A DNA stretch of 64,000 nucleotides from assembly GCA_051867615.1 (NCBI GenBank), contig JBJDYU010000012.1, positions 1 through 64,000 on the forward strand. Reading direction: 5' to 3'. The first letter of the stretch is position 1. The number at the start of each line of letters is the position of its first letter. Origin of the DNA: RGIG5472 sp051867615. Lineage in GTDB: Bacteria > Bacillota > Clostridia > Oscillospirales > Oscillospiraceae. The notes beneath the pieces are model-generated. The model was not told the origin of the DNA and did no database searches. It saw only the letters and a list, made by a program, of their open reading frames with translations. The position numbers and the translations under genes were made by a program. Shown one piece after another: positions 1 to 7,371 of this stretch.

Positions 1-99
1 ATAAAAATGAATGCTTTTTTCATCACCAAACTCATGATTAAGCCATTTAATCACCATGTCTGTGAACTGCGGATAGTCATGCAACATTCCTATTGTCAT
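1..99 (-). CDS. GNAT-like acetyltransferase, N-terminal fragment
   Basis: Thirty-three codons read leftwards off the window edge, beginning MTIGMLHDYPQF. The ATG at 97-99 is preceded on the minus strand by AAAGGTG, a usable ribosome binding site. The pattern of a short beta strand followed by 'HDYPQFTDMVIKWLNHEFG' resembles the N-terminus of small GNAT N-acetyltransferases, in which an acidic/aromatic helix follows the first strand. The catalytic acetyl-CoA-binding motif lies outside the window, so the assignment is tentative. The stretch is clearly more AT-rich than the rest of the window, which could mean recent acquisition. Confidence 0.5.
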   Translation of the reverse strand, partial: MTIGMLHDYPQFTDMVIKWLNHEFGDEKSIHFY

Positions 100-295
100 T
101 TTTTCACCTTTTCATGTACAACTTCCGATTTGTCTTTCTGCCATATTACCATATCTCTCCGCGTGTTTCAATGACCGGCAGGCGCGCCGGCGGCTTCAGC
201 GGGCCGGGACTTTCGTTTCCCCCTATTGACTTGCATGGTATACTATATAATTAGGAATATAATAAGCAAATCAAACATAAAAGAGGATCTCACCT
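100..295. promoter_or_regulatory. Divergent intergenic region with extended -10 promoter for the helicase gene
   Basis: AT-rich spacer between the leftward acetyltransferase fragment and the rightward helicase. TGGTATACT at 236-244 is an extended -10 element. The same TGGTATACT string recurs before era at 15170-15178. No good -35 is present. A GAGGATC ribosome binding site lies about 5 nt before the ATG at 296. Confidence 0.5.
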
Positions 296-1459
296 ATGAA
301 CGTTACGGAAGGCGTGCGCTTTGACACGCTGGGCTTATCCGAAGAAGTGCTTCGGGCGCTGGAGAAGAAGGGCATCGTCCAGTCCACCCCTGTGCAGGCG
401 GGCTGTATCCCGCCCATGATGGACTGGCAGGACGTCATCGCCAAGGCTCCCACCGGCACGGGCAAGACCTTTGCCTTCGGCCTGCCCATCATCGAGCATA
501 TCGAGCCGGGGGAGGAGACGGTGCAGGCCATCATCATGGCCCCCACCCGGGAGCTGGCGCTGCAGACCACGGCGGAACTGCGGGACGCGTCGGTGTTCAA
601 GCCGGGCATCCGCATCGTCTGCCTCTACGGCGGCGACCCTATCGGCAAGCAGATCGAGGCGCTGAAGAAAAAGCCGCAGATCGTGGTGGCCACGCCCGGC
701 CGTCTCAGCGACCACATGAAGCGCCGCACTGTCCGGGTGGACACGGTGAAGACCGTGGTGCTGGACGAGGCGGACCGGATGCTGGACATGGGCTTTGTCC
801 GGGACGTGACCCGCATTCTGGACCAGATCAAGAACCGGAAGAATCTCGGTATGTTCTCCGCCACCATGTCCCGGGAGGTCATGGATATCTCCTGGGTCTA
901 CCAGCGGGACCCTGTGGAGATCGAGGTGAAGGCGGACGAGAAGAACAAGCCCGATATCCTGCAGCTGCGCATGGACGTGTCTCCCGACGACCGGGTGGCG
1001 GTCATGGCGAAGCTCATCGAGGCGGGCGGCCTGGACCGGGTGATGGTGTTCTGCAACACCAAGGGCTCCGCCGAACGGGCGGCGGCTTTCCTGCGTATGC
1101 AGCAGGTGGAGGCGGAGTGTATCCACGGCGATATCCCCCAGAAGAAGCGGGAGGCCGTCATGGGCCGTTTCCGCCGGGGCGAGCTGCCGGTGTTCGTGGC
1201 GACGGACGTGGCCGCCCGGGGCATCGACGTGGATGACGTGGACGCGGTGTTCAACTACGATATCCCCGACGAGAACGAGTCCTACGTCCACCGCATCGGC
1301 CGCACTGGCCGGGCAAAGAAGCAGGGCGTGGCCATCTCCTTTGTCTCGGACTACCCCTCCAAGCTGCGGCTGGACGAGATCGCGAAGTTCACGAAGAACC
1401 GCATCCTCCCGGTGCGTCTGGGCGAGGACGGGCAGTTCGAGGAAGTGGAGAGCAAATAA
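296..1459 (+). CDS. DEAD-box ATP-dependent RNA helicase
   Basis: ATP-driven RNA unwinding enzyme, probably acting in ribosome assembly or RNA turnover in the cytoplasm. All helicase motifs are visible in order: a Q-motif region near residues 10-40, motif I APTGTGKT (51-58, Lys57), Ia PTREL, Ib TPGR, motif II DEAD (157-160), motif III SAT (188-190), then in the second RecA domain the motif V region VATDVAARGIDV and motif VI HRIGRTGR. At 387 residues it ends soon after the helicase core and lacks the long basic tail of CshA/DeaD proteins. It is therefore a minimal member and the exact subfamily is unclear. It appears monocistronic, ending in two tandem terminators. Confidence 0.95.
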   Translation: MNVTEGVRFDTLGLSEEVLRALEKKGIVQSTPVQAGCIPPMMDWQDVIAKAPTGTGKTFAFGLPIIEHIEPGEETVQAIIMAPTRELALQTTAELRDASVFKPGIRIVCLYGGDPIGKQIEALKKKPQIVVATPGRLSDHMKRRTVRVDTVKTVVLDEADRMLDMGFVRDVTRILDQIKNRKNLGMFSATMSREVMDISWVYQRDPVEIEVKADEKNKPDILQLRMDVSPDDRVAVMAKLIEAGGLDRVMVFCNTKGSAERAAAFLRMQQVEAECIHGDIPQKKREAVMGRFRRGELPVFVATDVAARGIDVDDVDAVFNYDIPDENESYVHRIGRTGRAKKQGVAISFVSDYPSKLRLDEIAKFTKNRILPVRLGEDGQFEEVESK

Positions 1460-1463
1460 GCGG

Positions 1464-1520
1464 AAAAGGCCCCCCGGCCTTTTTCGACAAAAAAGAGACG
1501 GCGGAGCCGTCTCTTTTTTT
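1464..1520 (+). terminator. Tandem intrinsic terminators after the helicase gene
   Basis: Two consecutive hairpins. AAAAGGCC/GGCCTTTT with a CCCC loop lies at 1464-1484. AGAGACGGC/GCCGTCTCT with a GGA loop lies at 1494-1514 and runs into a T7 tract ending at 1520. Confidence 0.9.
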
Positions 1521-1563
1521 GCCCTGGAATTGTAATTAATTTGTAACTTTTCCGCCTTTCGCC

Positions 1564-1592
1564 TTTACAAGCTCCCGCAAAACCCGTATAAT
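1564..1592 (+). promoter_or_regulatory. Sigma-A promoter of the peptide-binding lipoprotein gene
   Basis: TTTACA at 1564-1569, 17-nt spacer, consensus TATAAT at 1587-1592. The ATG follows 39 nt later, with GGAGAGG at 1621-1627 as ribosome binding site. Confidence 0.85.
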
Positions 1593-1631
1593 GGCGGAGA
1601 GAAAAGACTCCCGGAATAAAGGAGAGGTTTC

Positions 1632-3242
1632 ATGAAACATCGGGCAAGAAAACTGGTGGCCCTGCTGGCGGCGCTGCTTCTTTTGGGTTCGCTGGCCGCC
1701 TGCGGCGGCGGGGAGGATACCGTCACACTGCGGGTGTGCCTGGGCGGCGCGCAGAAGACGCTGGATCCCGCCTACACGGAGACGGACGACAACGCCTCCA
1801 TCCTCTACCATCTCTATGAGAACCTGCTGCGGCAGGAGAGCGACGGAAACGGCGGCGTGAAGCTGGTCAATGCCGTGGCCTCCGACTATACGGAGACGGA
1901 CAATTACGACGGCACCATCAGTTATACCTTCACCATCTCCTCCACCGCCAAATGGTCCGACGGACAGGCGGTGACGGCGGAGGATTTTGTCTACGCCTGG
2001 CAGCGGCTGCTGGACCCGGAGACGGCGTCCCCCAACAGCGGTCTGCTGGCCATGATCGAGGGCTATGACGAGGCGGTGGAGAGCGGCGACCCCTCCAAGC
2101 TGGCGCTCAGCGCCACGGAGGATGGGCGGCTGCGGGTGACGCTGTCTTATCACTGCCCCTATTTCCTCACCAGCGTCTGCGCGGGTCCCGCCACCATGCC
2201 GGTGCGGCAGGACGTGGTGGAGAGCGCCGGAGCGGGCTGGGGCGGCGACGCGGCCTCCCTCGTGACCAACGGGGCCTATGTGCTGAAGAACTGGGAAAAG
2301 GCGGAGCGGCTGGAGCTGGTGCGAAACCCCGGCTATGATTCCGGCCGCGGGCCGGACGAGCTGCACTTCCTCTTCGCGGAGGACGAGGAGACGGCCTATG
2401 CCCTCTTTACCGGCGGACAGGCGGACTTCGTCTCCGTTCTGCCGGCGGAGGTAGTGGAGCGGCAGAAGAACGCCGACGGCTGGAGCCCCATCCCTGCGGG
2501 CATGACGGAGGTGCTGCTGCTGAACCGCTCGGAGGCTTTCGGCGAGACGCCGCTGCGCAAGGCCTTTACCCTCAGCGCCGACGTGGAGGCGCTGGAGGCG
2601 CTGCTGTACCCGGCGGACCAGCTGGCCACGGGTCTGGTGCCCTATGGCGTCCGTGAGTCGGACGGAGAGGACTTCCGCACCGTGGGCGGCGCGCTGATCG
2701 ACCTGACCGCTCAGGACTATGAGACCCGCTGCGAGGAGGCGAGAAGCGCCCTGCAGGGGGAGGACGTGCCGGCGGAGGTGGAACTGGTCTATCTCGCGGG
2801 TGAGAAGCGGCAGGCGGCGGTGGAGGCCCTGCGGGACGGCTGGCAGGAGCAGCTGGGCATCCGGGTGCGGCTGACGCCGCTGGACGAGGCGGGCCTGGCC
2901 AAGCGGCTGGAGCTGGACGACTATGACCTGGCCTGGGTGACAGTGCGGGCGGCCTATGCGGACGCCACGGCGTTTCTGGAGACCGGCAGCAACGGCCTGG
3001 AGGAGGCCGTGGCGGCGGACACGGTGGAGTACAGCCGCCTGATGTCCGTGCTGCGGGGAGCGCTGGACCCCCTGGCCCGGGACAACTACCTCCACGCGGC
3101 GGAGGAGATGACCTTCAAGGCCTACTCCGTGCTGCCGCTGGTGTTCCGGGGCGCGGCGGTGGAAAAGACCGCCTCGCTCAGGGGCGTGGGGAACGACGGC
3201 CTGGGCCGCTACCTGTTCCACGCCGCGAGCTTCGAGACCTGA
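1632..3242 (+). CDS. Oligopeptide ABC transporter substrate-binding lipoprotein (OppA/DppA family)
   Basis: Extracellular lipoprotein that captures peptides for an ABC importer. Residues 1-23 are a lipoprotein signal with basic start, hydrophobic core and lipobox LAAC, giving Cys24 as the anchor. Family-5 signatures follow: 'LDPAYTETDDNA' and 'LYENLL' near residues 40-65 and 'WSDGQAVTAEDFVYAWQRL' near 115. The usual length for the family is 500-560 residues; this is 536. No permease or ATPase genes lie next to it, so it is an orphan receptor with its own strong promoter. It could serve a transporter encoded elsewhere or act in sensing. Confidence 0.9.
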   Translation: MKHRARKLVALLAALLLLGSLAACGGGEDTVTLRVCLGGAQKTLDPAYTETDDNASILYHLYENLLRQESDGNGGVKLVNAVASDYTETDNYDGTISYTFTISSTAKWSDGQAVTAEDFVYAWQRLLDPETASPNSGLLAMIEGYDEAVESGDPSKLALSATEDGRLRVTLSYHCPYFLTSVCAGPATMPVRQDVVESAGAGWGGDAASLVTNGAYVLKNWEKAERLELVRNPGYDSGRGPDELHFLFAEDEETAYALFTGGQADFVSVLPAEVVERQKNADGWSPIPAGMTEVLLLNRSEAFGETPLRKAFTLSADVEALEALLYPADQLATGLVPYGVRESDGEDFRTVGGALIDLTAQDYETRCEEARSALQGEDVPAEVELVYLAGEKRQAAVEALRDGWQEQLGIRVRLTPLDEAGLAKRLELDDYDLAWVTVRAAYADATAFLETGSNGLEEAVAADTVEYSRLMSVLRGALDPLARDNYLHAAEEMTFKAYSVLPLVFRGAAVEKTASLRGVGNDGLGRYLFHAASFET

Positions 3243-3262
3243 GAATCCATATGCATACGCGA

Positions 3263-3295
3263 AACGCCTCCCGCCAAGCGGGAGGCGTTCTTTTG
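3263..3295 (+). terminator. Intrinsic terminator, probably shared
   Basis: Twelve-bp stem AACGCCTCCCGC/GCGGGAGGCGTT (3263-3274 and 3278-3289) with a CAA loop followed by CTTTTG. It sits between convergent genes and can act for the lipoprotein gene. Confidence 0.85.
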
Positions 3296-3321
3296 TGCCG
3301 CGGCGAAAGTGAAAGCGCCGC

Positions 3322-4245
3322 TTACGTGCGTCCCTCCTTCACTGCAAGGCAGTAGTGCACGTTCTCCAATGCCCGCATGGCCTCCTGTGGGTAGGCGCGG
3401 TTGAAGCGGGCGAAGTACCGCGCCGTGATCTCGTCGGGCATAAGGTGCTCCGCCGGACGAAAGCCGTGGGCGGCGAGCAGGCGCTCCATGCCGCGGAGGG
3501 AGTAGCCGGCCTGCATGGTCTCTCCGGCTCCCGCCGCCAGCTGCGACTGTCGCTTTGCCCGCGCCGCCGCGCCATCGGTGCGGCTGACGGCGTCGGGATA
3601 GTCGAAGGCGATGGCGCTGCCTGGGGGCAGCAGGGCGTTCAGCGTCTCCAGCAGCGCCTCGAAGGCAGTCTCGGGCAGGTAGTATACCAGCCCCAGCAGG
3701 CTGCAGAAGCTGCGCTGTCCTGCGTCAAACGCGCCGTGCCCCAGCAGGGCCGTCTGCCACTGGGGCTGCGTCAGGTCTGCCGGAATGCGGAAAAGACCCT
3801 CCGGTTCGGCGATGCCCGCCCGGGCCAGCCGCGCCCGCTTTTCCTCCGCCGTGGCGGGGAGGTCCAGCTCAAAGACCCGCAGTCCCTCCGCCCAGGGCGG
3901 TCTTCGATAAGCGAAGCTGTCGTAGCCCGCGCCCAGGATCAGGTACTGTCCCACGCCGCCGGCTGCGGCGGTGCGCAGCGCCTCCTCCGCGAAGGCCGCC
4001 CGGCCCAGGGGAGAGGGGGCCAGCTGCCGCCCCACGATCCGGCGCAGGGCTTCCTCCTCCGACCCCTGAAAGCCGGGAAGGAAGAAGGAAACGCCTGCGG
4101 TGAGATACCCGGCGATCTGCCGGTATTCCTCCTCCCCCAGCAGCGTCCCGGCCACGCTGTCGTCAAATATTTTCACCTCATAGGTTTTTGCATGGAAGGC
4201 CCTCGCGAACAAACTCATTTTCGCCGTCATACTGGCGGACTCCAT
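3322..4245 (-). CDS. Class I SAM-dependent methyltransferase, leucine carboxyl methyltransferase (LCM) family
   Basis: Predicted cytoplasmic S-adenosylmethionine-dependent O-methyltransferase. The SAM-binding core is visible as YLILGAGYDSFAYR (about residues 101-114), followed by the acidic strand end VFELDLPATAEEKRARL, which are hallmarks of the LCM/TIGR00027 group. The N-terminal helix region and 'RYFARFNRAYPQEAMRAL' near the C-terminus fit the family. Bacterial members typically methylate unknown small carboxylates or polyketides, so the substrate is not predictable. The ATG at 4245 has GGAGGT about 8 nt upstream. Monocistronic with its own promoter. Confidence 0.85.
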   Translation of the reverse strand: MESASMTAKMSLFARAFHAKTYEVKIFDDSVAGTLLGEEEYRQIAGYLTAGVSFFLPGFQGSEEEALRRIVGRQLAPSPLGRAAFAEEALRTAAAGGVGQYLILGAGYDSFAYRRPPWAEGLRVFELDLPATAEEKRARLARAGIAEPEGLFRIPADLTQPQWQTALLGHGAFDAGQRSFCSLLGLVYYLPETAFEALLETLNALLPPGSAIAFDYPDAVSRTDGAAARAKRQSQLAAGAGETMQAGYSLRGMERLLAAHGFRPAEHLMPDEITARYFARFNRAYPQEAMRALENVHYCLAVKEGRT

Positions 4246-4265
4246 ATCACGTCACCTCCGTATGT

Positions 4266-4294
4266 TATATACACCCGGGGGCCGAACCGTACAA
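4266..4294 (-). promoter_or_regulatory. Promoter of the methyltransferase gene
   Basis: On the minus strand, TTGTAC (4289-4294), 17-nt spacer, TATATA (4266-4271), 21 nt before the start codon. Confidence 0.6.
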
Positions 4295-4363
4295 GTCTTG
4301 AAATTTGGGCCGTTTTGTGGTATAGTGAGCTCACAAAAGTGAAAATTCGACACAAAAAACAAT

Positions 4364-4390
4364 GGTCCGCGGGCAGTTCGCCCGCGGACC
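4364..4390 (-). terminator. Terminator after the gamma carbonic anhydrase-like gene
   Basis: GGTCCGCGGG/CCCGCGGACC stem (4364-4373, 4381-4390). Read on the minus strand it is followed by ATTGTTTTTT. Confidence 0.85.
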
Positions 4391-4412
4391 GTTTTGCTCG
4401 CAGCCGCGTCCT

Positions 4413-4892
4413 TTACGCTTCCGCCTCCAGCGCCCGCCGGGCGTGGTCGAGATAGAGCGCCGCGTTCCGGCGGATGCCCTCGATCTCCTCCTCCCGGAGC
4501 GCACGCACCACCTTGGCGGGAGAGCCCATCACCAGACTGCCTGCCGGTATGTCCGCGGAGCCGGTGAGCAGCGCGCCCGCGCCTATCACGCAGTTATCTC
4601 CCACTCTGGCGCCGGAGAGCAGGATAGCCCCCATACCGATGAGGCAGTTGTCTCCCACGGTGCAGCCGTGGACGATGGCTCCGTGGCCCACGGTGCAGCC
4701 CCGGCCCAGCCGCAGCGCCTCGTGCAGCACCGCGCAGTCCTGAATGTTGCTTTCCTCGTCCACGCAGATGGCGCCCTCGTCGCCCCGCAGCACCGCGTTG
4801 TGCCAGACGCTGCACCCACGGCCCAGCCGCACGTCTCCCACGACCTGCGCGCCGGGGGCGATATAGATATCTCTCTCAAAATCGCTGTTCAT
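4413..4892 (-). CDS. Gamma carbonic anhydrase family hexapeptide-repeat protein (YrdA/PaaY-like)
   Basis: Left-handed beta-helix trimer, probably a metal-dependent carbonic anhydrase homologue in the cytoplasm. Hexapeptide repeats run through almost the whole 159 residues (IAPGAQVVGDVRLG, CTVGHGAIVHGCTVGDN, and so on). The metal-ligand histidines are present in VLHE and in GHGAIVHG, and the conserved VLRGDEG and NIQDCAVLHE signatures are clear. I chose the ATG at 4890-4892 because AAAGGAGG lies 6 nt before it; an ATG two codons upstream abuts the same site with no spacing. Catalytic activity is not assured, since many family members are inactive. Confidence 0.88.
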   Translation of the reverse strand: MNSDFERDIYIAPGAQVVGDVRLGRGCSVWHNAVLRGDEGAICVDEESNIQDCAVLHEALRLGRGCTVGHGAIVHGCTVGDNCLIGMGAILLSGARVGDNCVIGAGALLTGSADIPAGSLVMGSPAKVVRALREEEIEGIRRNAALYLDHARRALEAEA

Positions 4893-4983
4893 ATCCATCC
4901 TCCTTTGCGCCGAAAGCGTTTTCTCTATCATAGCGGATGGGGCGGCGCGGCGCAAGGGGTTTTCGGAAGGATGCAAAAAATGC

Positions 4984-5021
4984 CAAGGTACCTTGACAAA
5001 TGCCGGGCGGTGGGGTATGAT
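4984..5021 (+). promoter_or_regulatory. Promoter and palindromic candidate operator of the marR-ABC operon
   Basis: TTGACA (4993-4998), 17-nt spacer, TATGAT (5016-5021). A perfect 12-bp palindrome CAAGGTACCTTG (4984-4995) overlaps the -35. It extends to TGCCAAGGTACCTTGACA with one mismatched pair. The position is right for steric repression by the MarR protein encoded next. Confidence 0.7.
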
Positions 5022-5057
5022 GCAGCGGTACGGAAATCTGCCGGGAGGGAGAGAGAC

Positions 5058-5627
5058 ATGGGAAGGAACGAAGAACAGACCTGCCGCGTCCGCCGCAAGG
5101 CGCGGTATGACGCGGCGGACGTGAACGGCAAGCTCATCATCCGCCTGCGGGATATCAGCCACACCATGCGCCGGCTATACGAGGGCCGGGGCAGTCAGAA
5201 GCAGATTTTGATACGCCTGTGGGAGGACGGCCCTGTGACCCAGCGGGCGCTGACGGAGCGGCTGGGCATACAGCCCGGCTCCGCCAGCGAGGTCATCGCG
5301 AAGCTGGAAAACGCGGGACTCATTACCCGCATACCCAGCGAAACGGACCGCCGGACCGCCGACGTGATCCTGACGGAGAGCGGCAAAGCGACGGCCCGGG
5401 AGGCAGCGGAGCAGCGCCGCCGGCGGCATGAGGAGATGTTCTCCTGCCTGACAGGGGAGGAGAAAACGGCGCTGCTCGCCCTGCTCGACAAGGTCCATGC
5501 CGACTGGGAGCAGCGCTATCAGGATACCGGGGAGCGGGAGCGCGGCGGGGACGCTGGCCGCCCCCGTGGTCCTCACGGCCACCACGGCCACCACGCCGCG
5601 GCGGACCGTTCGGAAGGGAGCGTGTGA
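5058..5627 (+). CDS. MarR-family transcriptional regulator of the adjacent exporter
   Basis: Winged-helix repressor, 189 residues. The DNA-binding region reads QKQILIRLWEDGPVTQRAL, then the recognition helix LGIQPGSASEVIAKLENAGL and the wing ITRIPSETDRRTADVILTESG. The C-terminal dimerisation helix includes LTGEEKTALLALLDKVHADWE. The start at 5058 follows GGGAGGGA; longer in-frame upstream sequence lacks such a site. An unusual tail of about 35 residues ends in GPHGHHGHH, a possible metal-binding stretch. Only 4 nt separate it from the first ABC gene, so it is the operon's first cistron and probably represses it by binding the palindrome at 4984-4995 until a drug-like ligand binds. Confidence 0.88.
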   Translation: MGRNEEQTCRVRRKARYDAADVNGKLIIRLRDISHTMRRLYEGRGSQKQILIRLWEDGPVTQRALTERLGIQPGSASEVIAKLENAGLITRIPSETDRRTADVILTESGKATAREAAEQRRRRHEEMFSCLTGEEKTALLALLDKVHADWEQRYQDTGERERGGDAGRPRGPHGHHGHHAAADRSEGSV

Positions 5628-5631
5628 GCGG

Positions 5632-7371
5632 ATGTGGAAATATATCAGGCGCTATCTGCCCTTCGGCATCATCGCCGCGCTGTTCATGGTGGGCGAGGTG
5701 CTGATGGACCTGATCCAGCCGGGCATCATGAGCCGCATCGTGGACGAGGGCGTGCTGGGGCTGAACAGCGGCGGCGTGGGCAATCTGCACGTCATCTGGA
5801 CGTTGGGCGGACGGATGATCGGTCTGGTACTGTTCGGCGGGCTGTGCGGGTCGCTGAACAACGTGTTCGCGCATATCACGGGGCAGAATATCGGCAATGA
5901 GATACGGAAGGACTGCTTCCGCCGGATCATGGCCTTTTCCTTCCCGCAGCTGGACCGCTTCGGCACCGCGTCCCTCATCACCCGAGTGACCAACGATATC
6001 ACCCAGGTGCAGAACTTTGTGGCGCTGTTCGTCCGGGGCATGATCCGCACTTCGCTTCTCATGTTCGGCAGTATGTACTTCATGTTCCGCCTGAACCGGG
6101 ATTTCGGACTGGTGGTGCTGTGCGCGTTTCCCTTCATCGTGGGCTGTCTCGCGTTCTGCCTCGCCAAAGCGAATCCCCTGTTCACCAAGCTGCAGGCCCA
6201 GCTGGACGCGATCAACGCCATCATGCAGGAGGACGTCTCCGGCATCCGCATCGTCAAGGCCTGCGTGCGGGAGGCCTATGAGAAGCTGCGCTTCGGAAAG
6301 GCCAACGATGCGCTGGTGAAAACGCAGCTCCATGTGCTGGTGATCTTCGCCTTTATGAACCCCGTGATCAACGCCCTGATGTATCTGGTGGTGGCGGCGA
6401 TCCTGGTGGTGGGCTCCTTTGAGGTGGGGGGCGGCGGAGCCACGCCGGGCAACATCATGGCGGCCATCACCTACACCACCCAGCTTCTCAACGGCATACT
6501 GATGCTCGTCATGCTGTTTCAGAACATTTCCAGGGGCCTCGCCTCCTGGAAGCGTGTGAAAGAGGTGTTGCACAGCGAGCCGGAGCTGCGGGACGGCGAT
6601 TTTGACGGCGAGACCGAGCAGCGCGGCGAGATCGAGTTCCGGAACGTCTCCTTCGCCTATCCCGGCACCGACCGGCTGGTGCTGGAGGGGATCAATCTCA
6701 CCGTCCACCGGGGCGAGACGGTGGCCATCATGGGCGCTACCGGCTGCGGCAAGACGACGCTCATAAACCTCGTCCCCCGCTTTTACGACGTGACGGAGGG
6801 CGCCGTTTTAGTGGACGGCGTGGATGTGCGGGAGTACCGGCAGACGGCGCTGCGGCGAAAGGTGGCCGAGGCGCTGCAAAAGAGCGAGCTGTTCAGCGTC
6901 CCCATCGGGGAGAACATCGCCTGGGGCGCGCCGGGAGCCGGGCCGGAGGCGGTGCAGGCCGCCGCCGTGACCGCGCAGGCGGATGAATTCATCTCCGCGA
7001 CGCCGGAGGGGTATGATACTCCGGTGGCGGAGCGGGGCATGAGCCTTTCCGGCGGGCAGAAGCAGCGCCTTTCCATCGCCCGGGCGGTTTTGAAGGAGGC
7101 GGAGATCCTGATCTTCGACGACGCCACCAGCGCTCTGGACCTGAAAACGGAGGCGTCGCTCTACGACGCGCTGGAGACAGCCCATCCCGGCGCGACGAAG
7201 CTTATCGTGGCCCAGCGCATCGCCTCGGTGCGCCGGGCGGACAGGATCGTGGTGCTGGAAAACGGCAGAATCGCGGCGGTGGGCAGCCACGCGGAGCTGC
7301 TGGCCTCCTGCGCCGTGTACCAGGACATCTACCGTTCCCAGATCGGAGAGGAGGGCGAGGAGCATGAATGA
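5632..7371 (+). CDS. ABC exporter half-transporter, degenerate-site subunit
   Basis: Membrane-spanning multidrug or lipid exporter subunit (579 residues): six-helix exporter domain, about residues 1-310, then a nucleotide-binding domain with Walker A GATGCGKT and signature LSGGQ. The Walker B region is ILIFDDATSALD, with Asp where the catalytic Glu normally sits, and the switch reads IVAQR with Gln for the usual His. This subunit therefore supplies the degenerate ATP site, as BmrC and TM287 do. Its intact LSGGQ should complete the active site of the partner. It starts 4 nt after the marR stop and overlaps the next ABC gene by 8 nt, so translation is coupled. Confidence 0.92.
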   Translation: MWKYIRRYLPFGIIAALFMVGEVLMDLIQPGIMSRIVDEGVLGLNSGGVGNLHVIWTLGGRMIGLVLFGGLCGSLNNVFAHITGQNIGNEIRKDCFRRIMAFSFPQLDRFGTASLITRVTNDITQVQNFVALFVRGMIRTSLLMFGSMYFMFRLNRDFGLVVLCAFPFIVGCLAFCLAKANPLFTKLQAQLDAINAIMQEDVSGIRIVKACVREAYEKLRFGKANDALVKTQLHVLVIFAFMNPVINALMYLVVAAILVVGSFEVGGGGATPGNIMAAITYTTQLLNGILMLVMLFQNISRGLASWKRVKEVLHSEPELRDGDFDGETEQRGEIEFRNVSFAYPGTDRLVLEGINLTVHRGETVAIMGATGCGKTTLINLVPRFYDVTEGAVLVDGVDVREYRQTALRRKVAEALQKSELFSVPIGENIAWGAPGAGPEAVQAAAVTAQADEFISATPEGYDTPVAERGMSLSGGQKQRLSIARAVLKEAEILIFDDATSALDLKTEASLYDALETAHPGATKLIVAQRIASVRRADRIVVLENGRIAAVGSHAELLASCAVYQDIYRSQIGEEGEEHE

